Source: Selaginella moellendorffii (lineage: Eukaryota; Streptophyta; Lycopodiopsida; Selaginellales; Selaginellaceae). Taken from it: DNA of 64,000 nucleotides. The notes below the pieces were generated by a model, which saw nothing but the letters and a program-made list of their open reading frames with translations, was not told the DNA's origin and ran no database searches. Position 1 is the stretch's first letter; each line of letters begins with the position of its first letter. Location of the stretch: positions 532,527-596,526 of the forward strand of contig NW_003314270.1 of assembly GCF_000143415.4 (NCBI RefSeq), written 5' to 3'. The translations under genes and the position numbers were made by a program. This document shows positions 57,955-64,000 of the stretch, piece by piece.

Positions 57955-59110
57955 ATGGCTAAGCCAAGGCATAAGATAACCAAGGTAGAGATGAAACCTC
58001 CTTCGGAGCTAGAGCCTCTAGTTGAACAAGAAGCTATGGATGAGGAATCCTTACATGAGGAAGACTTTAGTGAGGAAACTTTCAAACAAGAGTCCAATGG
58101 TGAGGTTCGGTCGTCTAAGGCTTGATTGGACATTCTAGAAGGACAATTAGCATAGACCAATGTCTTGCTAAAGACCCTCGTATTCAAGCTAAAGCATGAC
58201 GAGAAGCGGAAGAAAAAGTAAAAGACTATAGATGCTAGTAGCGCAAAAGGTGTGGACCCTTTGGCAGGGACTAAGGCAGAACTAAATAAGGTCTTACAAA
58301 TTGAAGTGGAATTAGTCCCTCAAGTAGTTCTCAAGTACAAACTAAAGACCCCACCAGTTTTCAAGGGAGTGAATGATTATAAGATGGTAGAGAATTGGTT
58401 TTATGATATGGAGGATTACTTCCAAGTGTTGTAATTACCAAGATTTGAAAAAGTCCTATATGCTAAACTATACTTGGTAGATAATTCTAAGTCTTGGTGG
58501 AGAACAACAAAGGCCAATGAAGGACTGGTGGCCACTTAGGAAATGATAAAGGTGAGGATTTATGCAACTTACGTTCCTTTGAATGCTATTCTACACTTAA
58601 GGGATGAGTTGAGTAGGCTGAAATTGACGAGAACCATTCAAGAGTATATGAATACATTTATAACAAAAAGGATCCTTGTTACAGACATAGGTGATATGGA
58701 TGCATTCTATACCTTCATATCATACTTGCAAACTTTGGTTTGAGGCGAGATGATGCATTGGAACCTGACCAACTACAAGGAAGAATTGGATGCAGTTATC
58801 AAGGTGCATTTCAATGATAACTTATGAAAGGGGAACACAATGGGGTTAGGTTCCACATTTAGCAAAGGAACCAAATGAAAGTGGATATATGGCAAAGGGA
58901 AATTTAGGAAAAGTTTTTTTAAGAATGAGTCCTTAGGGTTTCAGAGAGGTAGATTTGGTGGCTAGCAAGCAAGTACGTGGGGGAGTCAAGAATTTGTTAG
59001 TAGCATGGGAAACAACATATACTTCAATTGTAGTGAAGCGGAACACTTTTTGAGAGAATGTCTTTACCCGAAAAAAGCCAAAGCCAATATGGCTATTAAG
59101 TTAAGTGAAA
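57955..59110 (+). pseudogene. gag: Gag remnant of J
   Basis: The start codon at 57955 opens an acidic N-terminus. TPPVFKGVNDYKMVENWFYDMEDYF (split over 58349-58425) and the later LRDELSRLKLTRTIQEYMNTF match the retrotransposon gag capsid core. A zinc knuckle around 59025-59055 keeps C, H and C but has lost its first Cys. Stops include TAA and TAG. Confidence 0.75.
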
Positions 59111-59199
59111 TCCAAATTGAGGTATGTGATCTAGTCCCTAGCTCAAAGTTACTCATTACATAAAAAACTTTGGTAGAGACTTGTTCACAATATCTACTA

Positions 59200-62100
59200 A
59201 CCCTCCGAGGGAAGCTTGGAGGTAATTTTATTAAGATCCTTATTGATATGGATCCTTTGGATAATTTTGTAGTTGCAGATATAGTCTAGCAAGCCAGACT
59301 AATGGTGCAACGGTTGGGTGAACAAAAGACTATAGAGTTTGTTCAAGGTAGCCAAAGCACTGATATGGTACTTTGACAGGTAAGAGTTAAAGTAGGGATA
59401 TGGAAAGTAAATATGAATTTCACCGTGTTGGATATGGTGGGATTTAACGTGATTTTCAGGATGGATTGGTTCAATCAATTTGTGATAACTCTGCATGGAC
59501 AAAGTAAGAACCTTGTGGCACTAGCAAATGCCCAAGGAGAATGATCTAGGGTGGAGGCCCAAGATCTAAAGGTAGAGCAATATAAGGCCAAAGACTCTTG
59601 TGTGAACCTTGTGTCCACAAGAGGACAACTCACTAAAGGAACTAATGCAACATTTTTGTGTTTACTCTTGGTGAGAAATAATAAAAAGACAGGAATAGAA
59701 GAAATACCTTTAATGATTCAGTAGGTGTTGGACCAATTTCAAGATACCACGCCAGAGGAGTTACCGGCAGGGTTACCCTCAGCACGACTAATAGAACATA
59801 AAATTAAGTTAGTCAAGGGTGCTAAGGCGGTGGTTCATCCCCCCTATCATTTGAACGAAAAGGAACTTGAGGAGCTCAAATGCCAATTAGAAGAGTTGAT
59901 GGGTAAAGGGTATGTTAGGTTGAGTAAGTCGCCATATGAGGCGCCGGTGTTATTTATGAAAAAGAAAGATGGATCTATGCCAATGTTCATAGACTACCAG
60001 TTACTTAACAAATATATAAAGAAGAATAGGTACCTTTTACCAAGGATTGGGTTGGGAAAGACAAATTACTTCTTGAGGATTAACCTAAGGTGAAGATACT
60101 ACCAGATTAGGGTAGTAGAGGAAGATGTCAAGAAGACAACCTATTGGACAAGATATGGAAGTTCTGAGTTTCTAGTGATGCCCTTTAGGCTGTGCAATGC
60201 ACCAACGATGTTTTCAGCACTAATGAACCACAGTTTTGTACCCTATCTGGATTATTTCATGGTCATCTACATAGACGACATCTTGATCTATAGTGAAACA
60301 CTAGAGGAGCATGTCGAACACTTGACAAAGGTGTTTGAGAAATTAAGGGAACACAAGTTATATGCTAAAGAGAGCAAATGTGACTTTGCTCAATAAGAGG
60401 TAAAATTTCTCGGACATATGGTGGGCAAGGACTAGCTCGGTAGATCCTGAGAAGGTCCAAGTGATCTAGGAATGGGAATGACCATCGAATATAAACAAGT
60501 TAAGGGCATTCTTAGGGCTATGCAACTACTATAGAAAGTTTATCAAACACTATTTGAGAGTAATTTTGCCTTTAATAGGCCAAACGAGAAAAGGGAACAT
60601 GGTATGAACAGTAGAATGTGAGGTGGTGTTTGTCCACCTCAAAGGGAAGTTGAGGAAGGCTCTCGTGTTAGCATTACCAGACTTTGGTAAGGACTTTGAG
60701 GTAGAAATGGATGCTTTAGACTTTGTATTGGGCATAGTTTTAAAGGAAGACAACCATCCAATAGTGTTCTTCTTGAAGAAATTGGACAAAGTTTAACAAA
60801 AGTGGCCCTCCTACAAGAAGGAATTGTTTGCATTGGTCAAAGCGCTCAAGGAGTGGCGATACTACCTTGGGAGGTACTTTAAAATTTACAAGAATAATAT
60901 GGCAATGAAACATTTTTTATCACAGCCTGACTTAAGAAGTATACAGAGTCGATAGGCCAATGCTTTGGCTAAGTTTGATTGCTAGATTCTGTATAAACCT
61001 GAGAAGAGCAATATCATGGTAGATGTTCTAAGTTGAAAAGTAAACTTAAAGTTGATGATATCCAGCGCAATAGCAACTTTTTAGAATGATGTGCGGATAG
61101 CATATGAGAATGATAGTCTAGCACAAAAAATGTTGCTAAGGAACTAAGAAGCACGGGATGCTCACCAAAGAGGCGAGTCGCCCACGGCAGAAAAGATAGG
61201 TTATGTGGAACACAATAGACTCATCTATTATAAACAGACAAGGGTTTATATTTCACAAGAGGAGCTAAGGAAGGTAGCATTAGAAAAGTGTCATGATAGA
61301 CCTTTTGCGGGACACGACAAAGTGCCCAAGAGGATGGGCTTACTCAAGAAAAAGTATTACTAGCTAGACATAGCTAAGGACGTCCAAGACTATGTAAAGA
61401 TATATTCAACATGTTAGCAAGTCAAAGGCGTGACTAAGGCTAGTGGGGGCTTGTTACAAAGCCTCTCAATTCCAGACTGTCCGTGGAAATGCCTTACAAT
61501 AGACTTCATCATGGGACTCCCCCCAAGTGAGGGGTTTGATACGATATTCATGGTGGTAGATTGGTTTTTAAAGATGGCACATTTTATACCCACCATAATT
61601 AAAGTGGATGCAGAAGGTGTGGTGAAGCTATTCTTTAAATAAGTAGTTCGAGTGCAAGGAAGGCCAAAAGAGATTATCTCAAATCGAGATAAGATTTTCA
61701 CCAGTAAGTTCTAGAGAACTCTTTTAGAATAGTATTGCACCAAGTTAAAATTTAGCACAGTTTATCACCCATAGACAGATATTGGGTATTAAGTCAAGTT
61801 TAATAGCAATAACACTTCTTGACAAATGGACAAATAAAAAGGGTGAATAGGTAGGTAGAGGATTATTTGTGATGCTATGTCTCTAAAGACCAAACTGATT
61901 GGGTAAATCATTTAGGACTTGCGGAAATGTAATAACAACTCACCACATTCAAGTACCAGGGTGAGTCCATGGGAAGTCATCAATAGGAAAGCTATTGAAA
62001 GTCCTGTAGAATTCGGCATGGTCGAGTATCATGAAGAGTTACCCGCTATAGAGGCATTCATGGCAGAAAGACTCAACATTTGGAATCTAGTGAGGGATTC

Positions 62101-62640
62101 CTTGGAACAGACTTAACAAAGGCAAACTAAATATACAAACCAAAAGTGCCAAGATGTAAAGTTCCAACCTGGGGATAAAGTGTGGTTGAACACCAAGAAT
62201 TTAAGGTTATCAAGTGGGAGCAGCCAAAAGTTGACTTAAAGGTAAAATGCATGTATTCCTAGAATTGAATTGATCTTGAGTTCTTTAAACAAGTTCGTGG
62301 GGCCTTATGAGATTAAGGCTTGAATTGGTAAAGTGGCTTATTAATTCCGACTTCCTCAGGAGATGGGGAAGATGCACCTGTGTTCCATGTGAACTTACTC
62401 AAGTCATACTTTGAGGATCCACTTTACAAGGACTAAGTAAGACCTTTACCTGAGGTTATCCAAGAGGAAGAAGAATACAAAGTCAAGGCTATCCTCAATG
62501 CTTGCAAAAGTAAGCGATAAAGATATAAGGTGAGGGAGTTCCATATAAAGTGGAAAGGATTTCTACATTGTGAAGTAATATGGGAACTGAAGGAGAATTT
62601 ACTAAACACGTGAGATCTAGTGGAAGAATTTTTGTAAAGT
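59200..62640 (+). pseudogene. pol: Pol remnant of J: protease, RT, RNase H, integrase, chromodomain
   Basis: In order: a protease remnant (LID then NFV, about 59240-59290) without a clean DTG/DSG; RT in pieces at 59725-60400 with SPYEAPV, IDYQLLNK, MPFRLCNAPTMF and YIDDILIYSETLEEH; RNase H (about 60660-60960) with DxxLGIVLKEDNHPIVFF and a KELFALVKALKEWRYYL block; integrase (about 61280-61900) with PWKCLTIDFIMGLPPSEGFDTI; a GPY/F-like segment near 62170; and a chromodomain remnant (62467-62636) with EYKVKAIL and FHIKWKGF. Many stops (TAG, TAA, TGA) fall at positions usually Gln, Trp, Arg or Glu. Confidence 0.82.
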
Positions 62641-62756
62641 AGAACTTTGTGTACTTATGCAAAATTCAATTAAAGAATTTATTTGAGAAATTGAGAAATA
62701 TCATATGTTGGGACCCAAAGGCATGCTGAAGGTAAGCTAATTAACATGAATTTAAC

Positions 62757-62936
62757 TAGGTCGACCAGGCGTAGGTGCTACACCCAACTCCCTAAGGTGG
62801 ATGTCAGACTCATAGATGTATTTTACGGAGGTTGGGTTTGAGTCCCAACTCTCTAGTAAAGCAAGGGTGGGTTTGAGTCCCAACCCCATACTAGGGCGTG
62901 GTGAGGTAGGGGGTATAGGGACATCTATACCCGGGT
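62757..62936 (+). repeat. Decayed family II internal fragment
   Basis: ACGGAGGTTGGGTTTGAGTC and ACTAGGGCGTGGTGA match the reverse complement of 20356-20510 in element C, including the tRNA B-box-like part (here GGTTTGAGTCC). Confidence 0.6.
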
Positions 62937-64000
62937 AACACTAATAAGTGCAAGTCAATGAATGAATTTCTTTAATCAAGTCAAATATGCTTAACTAATA
63001 GCACTTAAGAATTCCATCCTTATGCTCTTCTGGCTAAGTGCACATGCAAATACTAGTATCTCAACTAACTTGAGTGGAGACTGAAAAAGGGTCTAGCAAT
63101 ACCAACTTCCTGCCATCGTGACAGTAAAGAAAGAATATCCAAAAGGACTAGCTGACAGATAACTTTTGATAGCTACAATCACATGTGCAACACTCTCCCC
63201 CCCTTAGGCAAAATTGATGTCCTCATTGATACACACTCTAATCTAGAACACCGCCAAAGAAACAATTCTAGAAAGGTTCAATGTATTTAAAAATGCACAA
63301 ACTTAAATGAGTTAAGGTAACATCTCTATCTAACTCTAATATGCTATAACTCAGACACCTTTTGGCTATTGCTAACAAGGAAATGATCAATGGAGTTAAC
63401 CACCCTTGTTGCTCTAGATATCACCCAGCTTATAAAAGATGATATGCCTCACTTGTAAGTGGCATAGAGAGAGAAGCCAAAAGCCCCAACTTTCATGGGC
63501 AAAGAAACCAAACTAGTTGGTAAGGTTTAGATAGACTACTAGAAATAAGCAGTTAAAGTTGTTTATATGGTCACACTCTTTGAACAGAATAAGGAATATT
63601 GACAAAGAAGCAGATGATATGACCAGTTTATAGTAGTTACCCCATAACTAGAGATTTCATCATGCACATGAAGTGCTAAAGCCAATCTACCTATATTGAC
63701 CCAAACCCAAAGATCAAGAGATGGACAATATCAAAATCATAAATAATGATATTTGAGAGACTTAGTTATTAGTGAATAAATATTAAATTAGAACACAAAA
63801 GTATTCCAAGTAAGTTATCATCTGATAAACTAAGATAGAATAGGAGCTACCAAGAGCATCATAATTGATAAATATAGGATTTACCACTGAACAAAATTCA
63901 ATAGCAAGTGTACTATTAAGAACAGTCAATAATAAAACTTAACTATCAAAGATTGCAAATAATATGTTAAATAACTTGCTAAAGACAACTAAATAAACAC
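62937..64000 (-). mobile_element. Element H: decayed family I copy running off the window
   Basis: A partial LTR (about 62937-63192, ending TGCAACA where younger copies have CGCGACA) is followed by the reversed purine tract CTCTCCCCCCCTTAGG and internal sequence matching 6007-7000 of F at clearly lower identity, with many C-to-T and G-to-A type changes. It shows that family I has been active in this genome for a long time. Confidence 0.8.

Larger units (their letters stand above)
57896..62640 (+). mobile_element. Element J: decayed plant chromovirus (Ty3/gypsy)
   Basis: An old gag-pol element with many stops and frame breaks. A primer-site-like TAGTATCGGAG (57899-57909) follows CTACA, probably the 5' LTR end. 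A 3' LTR was not identified and may be lost. Its protein motifs differ from those of G, so it belongs to another Ty3/gypsy clade. It lies 3 kb downstream of the broken gene. Confidence 0.85.

Overview
The window looks like nuclear DNA of a streptophyte plant, probably not a well-studied flowering plant. The evidence is LTR retrotransposons with initiator-Met-tRNA primer sites, two different chromodomain Ty3/gypsy elements, and a host gene with GT-AG introns of about 40-60 bp. No tRNA, rRNA or intact single-copy gene was recognised. Most of the 64 kb is retrotransposon, much of it recent.

Layout. (1) 1-13456 is a cluster of a non-coding LTR family called here family I (LTR about 1.15 kb, internal about 5 kb, no protein domains). 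It has one forward copy, one reverse copy and several LTR-LTR junctions that resemble joined cDNA ends. (2) 13457-54878 is one broken host gene of about 5 kb of exons. It has a TATA box near 13622, a main coding block at 14435-16991 and its last exon at 54017-54878. Four LTR elements sit in its exons: C (17217-24817, TSD GCGTG), G (25258-30753, TSD GGGTG/GAGTG), D (30864-38052, TSD CTCGG) and A (38504-53269, TSD CAATC). A itself carries nested element B (40777-48256, TSD TTTAC). Leaving out each element with one TSD copy, the reading frame continues across every insertion site. The predicted product is about 1,600 residues, with a possible ParB-like region, a possible degenerate methyltransferase-like region, an acidic tract and a C-terminal FCP1/NIF-type HAD phosphatase-like domain. 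(3) 54879-57895 is AT-rich sequence with no clear gene. (4) 57896-62640 is a heavily decayed chromodomain Ty3/gypsy element (J). (5) 62757-64000 holds a decayed family II piece and a decayed family I copy (H) that runs off the window.

A, D, E, F and H belong to family I. B and C belong to a second non-coding family (family II, LTR 1.7-1.8 kb with hexamer-based arrays, internal 4.1 kb). Both use a Met-tRNA-like primer site and share a short LTR module, so they may depend on the same autonomous partner, which is not in the window. G is the only element with nearly complete gag-pol. It appears to be self-primed like Tf1/sushi elements, because its primer site is complementary to the predicted 5' end of its own transcript.

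Most notable: a set of 22-bp near-palindromes confined, as far as I could see, to the broken gene and mostly placed 9-11 nt before 3' splice sites; the self-priming chromovirus; and LTR-LTR junctions carrying the exact nucleotides expected of a 2-LTR circle or cDNA concatemer. All percent identities and counts here are by eye.
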